64,000 nt of DNA from Hedera helix (Eukaryota > Streptophyta > Magnoliopsida > Apiales > Araliaceae). A model generated the notes under the pieces. The model made no database searches. It was not told the DNA's origin and saw only the letters and a program-made list of their open reading frames with translations. This document shows positions 35,095 through 47,174 of this stretch, piece after piece. The stretch spans positions 1,884,001 through 1,948,000 of the forward strand of contig OX359268.1 in the NCBI GenBank assembly GCA_947179155.2. Direction: 5' to 3'. The number at the start of each line of letters is the position of its first letter. The first letter of the stretch is position 1. A program made the position numbers and the translations under genes.

Positions 35095-36257
35095 AACTTT
35101 CCACAGCAATTTCCTTATATCAGTGATTACTTCTAGTAAATATTTTAGACTCATCGGAGTTGCACAACTCTAATGATATCAGTTTTAATTTTTCAAATCC
35201 TAAATTTCGATTAGTCATATTTCACTCATCTGAAGTCGGATTGAGCTCGTTTTTGAACAAAAGCTTCAAAAGGCTGGATTTAATCTCACTGGTTAAGTCC
35301 CTGAAAACAGTCTCGAAAAAACTAGGCCAGGTGGTTTTGTTCATTTTCATAGTTTTTCTTCTTTACTATAAAATCCGCCATACATAGTCATTAATATATT
35401 TTACTTCTCCGTTCTAATCAAGTTATCTTTATAACTCATAAACTCATATACCACAACTTACAGATCTCAAAAATAAGCTACGGGCAGTGTGCTATGTCTC
35501 TTTGAAAAATAGTGTATAAACTAAGGTTTCATCATTTTCCTAGTTTGATGTTTAAGTTGTTTGCTTCCATTTTCTTTTAGTTTTTCATACATATTATGAT
35601 ATATTACCAACATAAACATCATCATAAACCCTTATATCTTTGGATCCATCATGATCCATCCACACAAACATACTCCCACGACCAACATATACAACAAAAA
35701 ATTTAAACTATTAAATGTACTAGTTAGAGTTTTAGAAACTTTTAAACCTTTTTTGGTGTGATTCTTCAATTGCTAGGTTGATAATTGATCTCCTAGTTGC
35801 TAGACCAAACTCTTCTCCTCCTTCCTCTTACTCGAAAATGGAAGTCCTTTCCAAGCTCTCTCTATATCTTGCTCTCAAGCTAAGACAAACGCTCTAGCTC
35901 TCAACTTTTCTCTTCAAACTAGAATACTTGCAAAATCTTGCAAGTATTCTCAAGTTACTTATTTATAGGCCGCTAGTGGCCCCATCAACATTACTCTTAA
36001 TTAACCAACAACACAAGTTAATCAAGCTTAAAGCTACTTAATCTTAAACACTATTCTTAGGAATTGACTTGATGGATGGACTTGGTGAATGACCATTTGA
36101 TTGAAGTGGTTTTGCTATTGGAGTGCAGCAACCAATGGAGTGAAAAAGAAGCAACCAACATGCTACATTTCTTCCCCCAAGTGGGCCCTAAAATCCGACC
36201 CGCACTTTAATTTCCTAACAATTTCCCTTTTTCTTTACATATATATATCACCAATAC

Positions 36258-36302
<45 letters not shown>

Positions 36303-36780
36303 TATACATATCAATACTTGCATTTCAACTTGGGCTACCACTTTGGGCTTGCAACTTAACTTTCATTGGCTTCTCATTTAATTCTATTGGGCCACACCAC
36401 ACTTAACTACCACATTACTTGCAAGTATTCACATTGGGCTAAGTTATATTATCATAACATACTTCCAAGTATTAAAAGATTGGGCTCATAACTGGACACC
36501 ACACTTGGCTAGTTGGTTGGGCTTGATTACTTCCCTCTTGGATCAACACAATTAACATGCACTTGCGCTAATCCACTAGTTACTCAATTAATGAGGCTTA
36601 ATCCATAGATTAACTTGGACCTCTTATATTGTCACACAAGGCTAATATTCAAGCTTTGTTAATTCGTAACATAAGCTTTAACTTTTTCTCACTTAATTAA
36701 TCATCCCTCTTGGCTTTCCTTTTCATTTCTTAGTTAGTTCAAACTAATTAAATTAATTAGCTTGTTTAACTATTAAATCA
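35095..36780. other. Unassigned, probably transposon-derived stretch
   Basis: It has no coding frame. On the minus strand CCTATAAATAAG at about 35959-35970 is followed by a transcript-like leader, which suggests an LTR or other TE promoter read leftwards. The palindrome GGCCGCTAGTGGCC and repeated CTTGCAAGTATT motifs are nearby. A (TA)n run lies at 36258-36293. The segment ends abruptly where the YAK1 C-terminal exon starts, so it seems to have replaced the beginning of that exon. I could not identify both ends or a duplication. Confidence 0.35.
36258..36293. repeat. (TA)n microsatellite
   Basis: A run of about 18 TA dinucleotides is followed by a short CACACACA run. Confidence 0.95.
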
Positions 36781-39204
36781 CATCTATGGCAGTTTGGGAA
36801 GCCAGGCAGGTTTACGTTATTATGCATTCTTACAATGCATGCATTTTATTCGCCAGTAGGCCCTTCTGGGATGAATATCCATGCACAGGACCAGTCCTGA
36901 TGCAACATGGGAATGGACTTGGTGTCAGCCCATCAGGAAATTTTGCGCCAATGTCCCTTGGCACTAGTCCTTCACAATTTACTCCAAGCTCTTATGGTCA
37001 GGTTTCAGCTGGTTCCCCTGGACAGTATGACCCAAGTTCTCCAGCACAAGGCAACAGTCATGGGTCACTTTTGGGGAACATGGCTGCTGTAGGCCAATTT
37101 AATAGAAGAAAAAGTTGGGGCAACTCGGGCAGTTTACAATCTCAAGAAAGTTCATCATCTCCTCATTGGCAAGGGCAATTTACTGATGGTGCCATCTCTT
37201 GCCAAGATGACGGAAACTCTCAATTACTTGGTGGTTCACCATTGCATTTACACCCAAGTGCAAATGCTGCAAGCTGGAGGCAGTGCTATCTACTCATCCT
37301 CTCATAACATCTCAGGTCTGTCAACACTCGGCTCAAGTATGCATTTCCCGCATCTCAAGGGAGCCAGTCATGAAAAGTCCGAGGCTAGTAACTCACTGCC
37401 TGATCCTGAAGACTAGGATCCAAATTACAGGTAAGCATACATTTAGCATCAGTAGTTGTTATCTATCATTGCATCACTTTTTTATCGCCACCTCACCTTG
37501 TTCTTCTCTCTTTGACTCTTTCTGTGTGCTATACCACACTCACTTCCAGCAACAACCAACACTAGGGAACTGCTAATTCTCCTGATTGGTATTTCTATAT
37601 ATCTGAATATTGGACTGAGATAGAGTTTAAATGAAAGGGATTTGTTTCTTTTGTTTGTGTGTGGAGGGAGTGGGAAGAGATCAAGTAAGAGATAGATTTG
37701 TTTTGCATGTATTGGTGTATTTGAATGGATAAAAAAGGTCATCCTTTCACATTGGAGATTTCCTTTACTCAAGGGAGTGATGCGGAGCACATTGCACTTC
37801 TTCTCTGTAGTATATCCATCTTTTATGAATATATTTTTTTGGGTAGAATTTGTTGGGGATGCTTTGCCTGAGTTTTTTATTTCCCCCCTCCCCCTCATTG
37901 TTTAAGGAAAATCTGCATGAGTTGTGTGCAGTGTCCATTCCTTTCCAGCACTCGTCATGGATTTTGATTATTAAATGTGAAGGAATACTAATTCTCATAA
38001 TTATCATGATAGTATTTGTAAAAGCATGGCCAAGTGTTGTTTACATAGAGCATGTTCAATTGAAAACTAAATGCTTGTAAATTCTTTTTGAAAATGATAT
38101 CTGGCTAATTTTCTATGGTGTTCCTTTTGTTCCCAAAGTTCACTATTTCTAAAAATGTAAAAATAAAAATCATATTATCTAGCCACTTGAAAGTGTCCTA
38201 ATTCTGTAACTTTTTTTCTCTCTCTTGTTTTCTGTTACTTCAGTGAAGAACTGCTTCTGCAAGAGGATGGTTCGGAAGTAAGTGGCATGGCAAATGAGTT
38301 TAGCAAGGTAATGCATCTCAGCCAAGCTTTGATTCCTACAGAACCCCTTGATTGTGGGGAGAAGATTCAGTGGTACCCCCACAAGTTCAAATATGACGAT
38401 GCAAAGGTAAAAGGCATTGTTTCTCAGTTACTCTTTCACTGCATCTGCTTAGTAGATAAAATTAGTTTATTAAGAAAGTGGAAAGAGTACAATAGAGGAG
38501 GAGAAGCTGTCCTCTAAAGTGGAATGAACAAAAGAGAGAATGTCAATACAAAATAGCTTTCAATCTCCGAATTGTTTAGTTCTCTGAATTTGCCTAGAGT
38601 AAAAATACAATATTTACCAAGGGTTCAGTTTGATTCTAATCATATTATGTGTTTCGTGATTCAGACCAAACGGGCACATTCAAGCCTTTTCATATGGAGA
38701 ACATGGAAGTCCTTCATTTCTTGATCTGCACGGTGGGTATGTCCAGCACATGACTAAGCGCCTCCACACTTCATACCTCATTTCCAACAAAATTCTCCAA
38801 GCCGTTTGGGACAGCAGCCTGTTCAGCGGTTTAATCATGCGAGCTCGACAGCTGTTCATGGAACTGAGTGGAATCATCTAAATTCCCAGGCTTCTCTTTC
38901 CAGCTTTAATTCTGGGGGTCCCCTTTCTCCTGGAAGCAATGGCACGTCATGGGGTACTTACTAAGTCATTTGATTTTCCCTTCTTGTCACTGTATCCGAA
39001 TTTCATTCAATAATGGGATATCCACTAGCAAGAGAATTTCTTTTCTTCGTTAGAATATATAAACTACTAGGGAGTTAACAAGGTGAGGAGATGAGGTAAC
39101 TTTTAACGTCCTGTCATTTTATTGTAGGGCGTAGGGGCAATCATCCAGTTGCTAATATTCCCCCAACTTCCTGTGGAAGAAAAGACTACAGAAGAATTTC
39201 CTGA
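36781..39204 (+). pseudogene. YAK1: YAK1-type kinase pseudogene, C-terminal exons
   Basis: Four exon pieces are visible: about 36781-37430, 38244-38406, 38665-38953 and 39128-39204, with intact AG/GT borders between them. They encode the low-complexity Ser/Gly/Gln-rich YAK1 tail: SPVGPSGMNIHAQDQ, HGNGLGVSPSGNFAPMSLGT, SPHWQGQFTDG, ISGLSTLGSSMHFPH, NSPSRLGQQPVQRFNHA, FNSGGPLSPGSNGTSW and a final GRKDYRRIS with TGA at 39202. Lesions: the first exon is cut at its start; TGA with a missing piece near 36898; a frameshift near 37280; TAG at 37414 where a Trp is expected; frameshifts near 38350 and 38760. The part linking this block to the kinase exons is gone. The order, strand and shared decay argue that both blocks are one pseudogene split by insertions. 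Confidence 0.85.
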
Positions 39205-41170
39205 TGTTGCCGAGACACATTATCTCCTGCTACAAAGACTAATGTTAGGGGGGTGGGATTAAAGTTGTATCTATTGAAGCCTGCCTTTTGTGCTCATGTT
39301 ATGGAATCCTCATCCAAACCATGTCATTCATTGTGCTTGCAAAACATAAATTACGATTCTGGCTACCCTTCTCTGGTCATTTGGTGCAACTGGTTTCCTG
39401 TTATATCTATCCATCGCAGCATTGAAGTTGCATTTGTTATCAAGCAGCGTCAAGTGATTTTACGAATTACATATATAATTAAAGAATTTAACCTGTTTTT
39501 TGAGCTGATGTTTGCTGCAGGGCAAAAAACTTAATATTCAGTGTCAAGGTGGTGGTTATAGAATGCAATGTGTATTGTATCTCTCTTTTTCACAGTAGTA
39601 GTTCAAAATCGAGACTCAGGTTCCTGTTTTTTCTGCCGCGAGTAGCTTAAAAAGTCATATTTATCTCCAGACTTTAGTGTAAACTATTCAGTTTATTTAT
39701 TTATTTATTTTATTTTAACACCATTGATTCAGAAACCTTGGTAGCCCGAATTGGAAGAACATTTATCTATCAGGTTTCCATTTTAGTTCTTAAGTTGTTT
39801 GTCATTGGAAATGTGGCAGTCTTATTTATATTTTCCCTTTGGTACCATGTTGATTAAGGGATTTGGAAGCAAGTTAAGGCATATCATTGGCCAACGAAGT
39901 ATACTATAGGCCGTTTACTTTTTGGTTGAGATTCAGACGGATGATAGACGAGGATTTCACCTTTTGGGTGGACTAAAATGACTTGCATTTTAAGACTCAT
40001 CAACTGAGCTATATGCCAAATAAAATAAATGATCATCAACAGCGCTATATATGCCGAACAAAATAAATGATCGAGTTCATTATCTGGGATCCAGGATCCA
40101 GGATCCGGTTAGTTAGTTCAATAATAACCCTTAGGATCCAGGATCCGGTTAGTTAGATCAATAACCCGTAAACATAGTGGGTGAACTGTTAGATTGTGAC
40201 ACATGTGGGGCCAGCATTTCCCTCGATATTTGAGCCGTTGCTTCAGTCATTCAAGTATTTCAAATTGAGTTATCAATAAAATTTGAGTTTTTAACAGGAA
40301 AAAAAAATAACAAAATGCTTAAATCTAAATAGAAAAGAAAAGAGGAGAAGATGTACAAGTATTTTTTTTATATGTTGTTAATGAATTTATAAATTAATTT
40401 TTTTTTACTATTTTATCCTTAATTTGATTATTTTATTTAATTTTTAATACAAATATTTTATTTTTAGACTAAAAATTTCAACAAGAAAAGTGGCGATTTT
40501 TTTTTGTCTATTTCTTCTTCTTCTTTTAATTTATTAAAAAAACAGTAATAAAATAGCCTTTTTTCCGTGTATTTTAAAATTTATTAATACTATTCTCTCT
40601 ATTTAAAATTATAAGATCACTGTTAACTTTTTAAAAATTAATTTGAAATATTTTTAAATTTAAAATTAACATTATTTATTTAAAATTTTTAAATAATAAA
40701 TCTTAAAACTAGCAGTATTTTATAGTTAGTTTATAATAGAGAATTGATATTTTTATAAGTAAAATTTAATATTTTTGTAAGATCACTCTTACGTGAGTGT
40801 AAAGTTAATTTATTATTTATGTAAGAGATATTTTGTAAAACTATTTAAAACGAGGGAATATAATAGATTCTTAATAGTAATAAAACAAAAAATAAAGGGA
40901 AAAAAATAATAAAAAAAAAAGGGGAAAGATAGGATATGGGGATAGGGATATGGACAGAGAAGTGGGGCATTTTAGGAAACTTGGGAGGGTGTACACCACA
41001 CGCAGCCAGACCAAATATCTCCTCTAACCAATCCCATTCCTCCGTTCGATTTCAATAACCCATTCCCATACCCATGCATAATAATAATAATAAAATAATA
41101 AAAAATAAAATTATAATTTTATTGGAAAAATCGCCAATTTATTATTACTACAAGAAGGAAGGGAAAGAAA
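39205..41170. other. Intergenic stretch between YAK1 pseudogene and SIG1
   Basis: The first few hundred bases may be the old 3' UTR of the kinase pseudogene. Near 40088-40150 the heptamer AGGATCC is repeated in tandem, followed twice by GGTTAGTTAG. From 40280 to 40920 the sequence is very AT-rich with no coding frame. The stretch 40920-41170 precedes the SIG1 transcript and should hold its promoter, but I see no decisive TATA box. Confidence 0.45.
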
Positions 41171-41179
41171 GATGATTGA

Positions 41180-42172
41180 TTCAGTTGAAACAACTCACTT
41201 TGTTATCCTCTCTCTCCAGTACCAGCTCTGGAATTTTCATTCTTTCTGTAAACAGGTATTCAAATTCACCCATTACTTTGATATCTCCATAAATTTGTAT
41301 ACATATTGATGGTTTAGTAAATGCTTGCAAATTTTCCTTGTCAATTTGTAAATTGTCCTTGTCAATTTCAGGTTATTCTGTGCGCCATCATCCCAAGGAG
41401 GATGAGTTAGAATTTAGAACTTGTAAATCGTATGGAATATAAAGTAGCTTAGGGCATAATGATGCCATTTGCTAATGTTAAGTTGTTGATTGTAAACCAC
41501 ACTGGAATCGCTATATTGAATGGAGTGTTCAATTTTGCAAATTCAACACATTTCTGCTGTGGCTCAATTAAAGTCTATATGGCATTTCGTTATTTCCAAA
41601 AACAAGTGCTTGAAATCTCGAATTTGTTATGATTATTTGAGTTTAAGAAACAAACAGATGAACTTCAATTGTTTCTTTCCTTTTCTGTCCCCACTCCAAC
41701 ACCAAGTTTTAGTTAGTTTTTTTATAAAAAAAAATAAGAAAATTAAAAAATTCTTACACTCCCTTTGCACTTTCCTTTCATTGTTCTCCATAGAAAGGAG
41801 GATAACTGTACTCACTTGATTGTTGACATATTTAATGTTTACCAGTATGCCATGCCATCAAGATTTCCTTTTTGTTTTACTTACTAAAATGTTAATTTTC
41901 ATAGTCTTCTTGACTTTAATACTCCTACTATACAAGTTCTTTAGATAAATTAGTCCTTAGCACTGAACTATCTTGCTCTCTATTTGTTGTTTGTGTATTA
42001 ATAATTTCTCCCCCTTTCGTTTAAGGAGTGAATTCCACAAGCTTGAAAAATTGATCAAGGGGAAATCTTAAAGCTCAAACTATCACTATCTAAGAATAGT
42101 GGTATGGAGGTTGTCCGGCACTGTACTAGACACATGTAATGTTATCACATACAAGCAAAGGAAAGTAATAGA
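41180..42172 (+). promoter_or_regulatory. SIG1 upstream region with possible 5'-UTR intron
   Basis: A CT-rich segment (CTCTCTCTCCAG near 41208-41219), common near plant transcription starts, is followed by a donor-like AACAG|GTATTC at 41256. The sequence CAATTTCAG at 41371 could be the acceptor, giving a short UTR intron. No long frame upstream of 42173 joins the SIG1 frame. The model rests on motifs only. Confidence 0.3.
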
Positions 42173-45100
42173 ATGGCCACCACTGCAGTTATTGGACTTG
42201 GTGCAGGAAATAGGCTTTTAAGTTCCTCCTATTACTCTGATCTCACAGAGAAACTGTCCAGTAGCTGCGATTTTGGGTTTACACACCATCAGGTTACTTC
42301 TTCCAGGAATGTGATCAACGCAAAAAAGTCCAACTATAGCCCTAATTTTCTCTCCACTCGACAGACCCAATCCATCAAGGCTCTAAAAGAACACGTTGAT
42401 ACTGCTTCTATTCCTTCAAATGTAGAGCCATGGCTTCAGAGTTCCAATCACGTAGAGGAGGAAACCACGAATCCCGACTTTTCAGTAGATGCTCTCCTCT
42501 TGTTGCAGAAATCTATTTTGGAAAAGCAGTGGAATCTTTCAACTGAGGAGACTCTAATAAATACTACATCAAGAGAAAAAACCTGCAAGAAAATGCAGGC
42601 CACTGGTTCAGGGGTATCTGCTCGGCAGCGGAGAATGGATAGTAGGACGAGAGTTGTGAACCAAAGAAGTTCTCATATTCAACTTAATACACATAATCAG
42701 CAAATATCTGTAATCAGTCCAAAGCTGCTTCATAATCATTTGAAAGGCTATGTGAAGGGTGTAATTAGTGAACAATTGCTCACGCATACAGAAGTTGTGC
42801 AACTATCAAAAAAAATTAAGACTGGTCTTCAAATTGAAGATCAGAAATCAAGGTAAGTAAATGTTGCTTTATCTTTCTTTCTCTAAATGAAATATGCTAG
42901 TTACTAGTTTATTAACTTGTTATGTTACTACTCTCGTCCTTTATGCAACTTTTCTGTGCAATAGAATATTTGGCAGCAGGAGAATTAAATGATTTTGTGT
43001 CTTCGTAGATAATTGAACTACATGAAATTATGTTCATGGTGTGACATTTTACCAAAGTACGTGTCATGCAGTCCTGAATAATGTCGACTGAGTTCTGGAC
43101 AATTTTCCATTTTTGCCTTGCATTCAACATTGTTCTAGGCATTACTGTTAAAATGGCTAAATGTTGCCGGATGGAAACACTGTTCCTCTGCCTAGGTGGT
43201 GGCCCAGAGACAAGTAAAAATAGTTATAATTTGATTTTAACCATAGTAAATTAAATTACCTGTATAGCATATTAATTCAGTAATAAATACCCGCATTCAT
43301 CTAGTAAATAGGTTCATTCATTCTTCCTAAAAGGTACAAAATCGACAAATTATAATTGTTTCAAACACAATATTTTCCTAGTTTAAAACTCAAAAATTTT
43401 CTAGTGAAAAATATTAGTGCAGCTGGAGTGTAAACATGCCAGTAGCCATGGACAGTCATAGTAGAAACTTTAGAAAGTCTTCAAACCCCTTTCCGTAATA
43501 GGTAGCGGTCCCAAGTGACGGTAAATTCGTCGAAAATCTCTCACTCTATGATTGACTCTGTGCCCATGGTCTGAAACTTGATCACAACTGCCATGGTGTT
43601 AGATCTCAAATTTTCCCGTCCAATTGTGATCACCTATGCATTTTTTGCTATAAGAACCTCCCATGCTGGCCACCCATAATAAGTTAATAAAAATGGTTCT
43701 AGGAGAAGATATCAGCAACTTCATTTTTGCATTTGACTCATTCCTTCATATCTTGTCATTTGCATACTGATAGCACTGAGAAAGTCGTCATCACATCATC
43801 ATGCCTAAAAACCAGATACTAATCAGTTTTACTTTAATACATTTAAGTTGGCATCAGTTTTTTATGATTTTGTTTATTTCAGATTGAAGGAGAGATTAGG
43901 ATGCGAACCTTCAGAGGAGCAACTATCAACTTCCTTGAAAATTTCCCTTTCTGAGTTACGGGCGACAGTAATAGAGTGCTCTTTGGCAAGAGAGAAGCTG
44001 GCAATGAGCAATGTTCGACTAGTGATGTCTATTGCACAAAGATATGACAACATGGGTGCTGAAATGGCTGACCTTGTTCAGGTGACGTTCTATTCTTTCA
44101 CTTAAAGTAGGGATGCTAGTATGTTGCACTTGCATCTATTTGTGAATCCTTCTCTGTATAATTTAATTTTTTTATTATGTAGGGCGGCCTGATTGGACTA
44201 CTCCGTGGAATCGAGAAATTTGATTCTTCAAAGGGGTTCAAAATTTCAACTTATGTTTATTGGTGGATACGTCAGGTGAGTTGACATTTTTCATAAAATT
44301 TCTAGATTAATTTTTATATTTGGCAAACTAGTAATTATAAATCCATTTTTGTTACAACTGTGACAAGAAGCTGCAACAGACAGAACAAGTAGGTCAAAAG
44401 ACTACCAAAAGTATTTTTTTGGGTCTGTAGACTTCAAGAGCTTTGAGAGCATATACTTATAATCTGGACAAAATGGAGTCATTTTAGCTATGAACTTGTG
44501 ATGCACTTGAGTATAAACTAAGTTCTTGCAATTGTCAGAGACCCACAAATAGATGGCATGGCACTTATGTTACTCTTGTAGTCTGAATCATGGGTGTTGC
44601 ATTACATTTTACTCTGGTAGACTAGATGAAGTGTGAATGCACTGACTCGTCTCTCCTACAATAAGTTATTGTACATCTTAGTCGGTATTCAGTATTTTAT
44701 ATTCATGATTTTATCCGTGTTTTTGAAACTCGTGAGGATGAGCCATTGCTCTTCATGCCAGGGTGTTTCAAGGGCATTAGTTGAGAATTCAAGAACTTTA
44801 CGATTGCCCACCCATTTGCACGAAAGACTAAGTTTAATTCGGAATGCTAAGGCCACACTGCAAGAGAGAGGAATAACTCCGTCCATCCCTGTAAGTTTAA
44901 CAGTTCTGTTACCTGACTAACTTGAAACAATGCCATAATCTTTGTCGCATCTCGCTTATAAAAATATCAGGGGCATTCTTATCCCCCAAACATCATTTTA
45001 ACATTATTTCAGTTTTTAAAATGTGTTCCACTTTACTGTTTCAGAAAATTGCAGAATGTCTTAACATGTCCCAGAAGAAAGTTGTGACTGCCACCGAGGT

Positions 45101-47174
45101 ACTAATAATTGGGAGATCTATAATATTCCAGTACACTGCAGTTATTATCGTCATGCTTAAATATAGATATCTCTTCTTGTAGGCCATCAGAAGGGTCTAT
45201 TCTCTTGATAGGGAAGCATTCCCCTCCTTAAATGGTCTTCCAGGGGAAACACTTCATAGTGTAAGTCTTATAGCTCTTTGCTCAATTCAAACTGGTATAA
45301 TGAATTTTTGTCTCCTAAAAAAAAAAAAAGAAACCTTGAAGCCAAAACCTCAAGGTCACTGATTTCTATCGCCATAATATTTATTGTATTTTGACTATTT
45401 CTTTCTTCGTCCCCAGTACATTGCAGATAATCGCCTGGAGAACAATCCATGGCATGGAGTAGATGAATGGGCACTCAAGGTAGTCAAAGAAAAGCAACAT
45501 CACACAATTTTGAAAAGTTTAAATGCGATGTTTCAATTGGATACTACTTCAGTGTGCTGGAAAATTAGGTTTTCTCCCCTATTGAACCAAAGGGTGACTA
45601 AATTGCAATCACGTACAATTAAAAGCCGAATCCCATATTATCCTGTTTAAAAGCATGATGTGGTTACGGTACATTATGGAAGGTTTATGACATATTTTAG
45701 TTACTTTGCCTTAAAACAAGGTCCGACAAAAATACGAAGGCATATTTAGCCAAAAAAAATAAATACGAAGGCATAATTTTGTGGCAGAGTACCAAAGGAA
45801 TTAGTCCCCATGGATTTGTCTTGGTAGGTGTGCCTCATAGCTTAAGGTCATGAGGCTGATGCCTGACTGAGTCTCACATGTACCTCATCTTGGAAGGCTT
45901 GTCCTTAGCTCTGAAGTGTTGTTTATGCATATTTTGTTTTTCTTCATCTAATTTCTGTTCAAGTAATATGCTTTATCAAGAAAATGGATTTCAAAGTTTA
46001 TTTTATTTAATATTTTCCTTTTCCAAAGCTTATTAAGCTTCTTATGTTAGAATAGTTAGTTGGTATTGTATATAAAGCCATGAAAGTGTAACCAATTATT
46101 ATTCCCTGATTTTTGAAATAGATGTTTAAGATTCCTAACAGTTCATCCAGTTTATGATTTTCTTGCACCAGGTTCTGTCTGTTTTACCTTTCCGTACTAG
46201 GAATTCCCCCCTAAACTATTATATCAGATAGGTTGGCTGTTAAATACTACTTATGGCACATACATATTAATGTATATTGTTTTCCTTACATAAAATACCA
46301 AGGCAAGGCAAGTGATCTTATATTTTGGACTCGAGATATTACATATTTGTACGCGTTTGAATATTCTTTTGAACATTGTATTGACATGCTTCAGAAGCCA
46401 GTCGACTGCTTAGGTTACTTGTTTCTTTTTTCTTTCTGTTTTTGTGTAAATTTTGCACAATGTCTTCTTACTGCTAAATGTAGTGGTAATTCTGCAGGAT
46501 GAAGTAAACAAGCTCATGAGCACGACACTAAGGGAGAGAGAGATAGATATTATCCGTCTTTACTATGGTTTGGATGATGAATGTCTCACTTGGGAGGATA
46601 TAAGTAGAAGGTATGGACAAGAAACTATTGGATTTCTTCCTTAAAGCGGCCGTTATGAAAAAATTGAATGATGGACTCAATAGGGTTGTTTGTTAATGCA
46701 TTAGTAACTTGGTTTTTGGAATTTTAGAGTTAGTCTCGGTGCATATTAGCTAAAAAGTGAGTTTATTAAGTATTTGAGCTCGTCCTCTATCACAACAATC
46801 CTCGTACTTAGTATTGGGGTAATTTAAGTTGACATGTTACTGAAATTAGGAGACTTGAATGGTTTTAAATGGTGCCTTCACTATAGTATGTTCATTGGAT
46901 CATATATCCCTTTGATATTTTGTTTTAGACTATGCATTGTAATTTCTGGATTGCCTATTTTATGCTGTGTGCGCATGCATATATACACATAACGTGCTTC
47001 TTTTTCATTAGTTTGTGTCATAGCAAGGATTAGTCTAATGATGTTAAATTTTTCATGACCTTCAGGATAGGTTTGTCCAGGGAAAGAGTTAGACAGGTTG
47101 GACTTGTTGCATTGGAGAAACTAAAACATGCTGCAAGGAAGAAAAGACTTGAGGCCATGCTGGTAAAACATTGA
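42173..47174 (+). CDS. SIG1: Plastid RNA polymerase sigma factor SIG1/SIGA
   Basis: Nine coding exons: 42173-42852, 43883-44081, 44183-44275, 44762-44890, 45045-45098, 45183-45260, 45417-45479, 46498-46610 and 47066-47174. Together they make 1518 nt (505 aa plus TGA) with no frame break. It guides the plastid-encoded RNA polymerase to bacterial-type promoters in chloroplasts. The first ~60 residues are rich in Ser/Ala/Thr with few acids, fitting a transit peptide. Sigma-70 region 2 runs from about residue 270 ([20 protein letters not shown]) to [23 protein letters not shown] and [10 protein letters not shown]. Region 3 follows ([14 protein letters not shown]...). Region 4 has [15 protein letters not shown] and the helix-turn-helix [19 protein letters not shown]. 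All borders are GT..AG. The start is the first ATG before the transit peptide. The gene looks intact. Confidence 0.96.
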
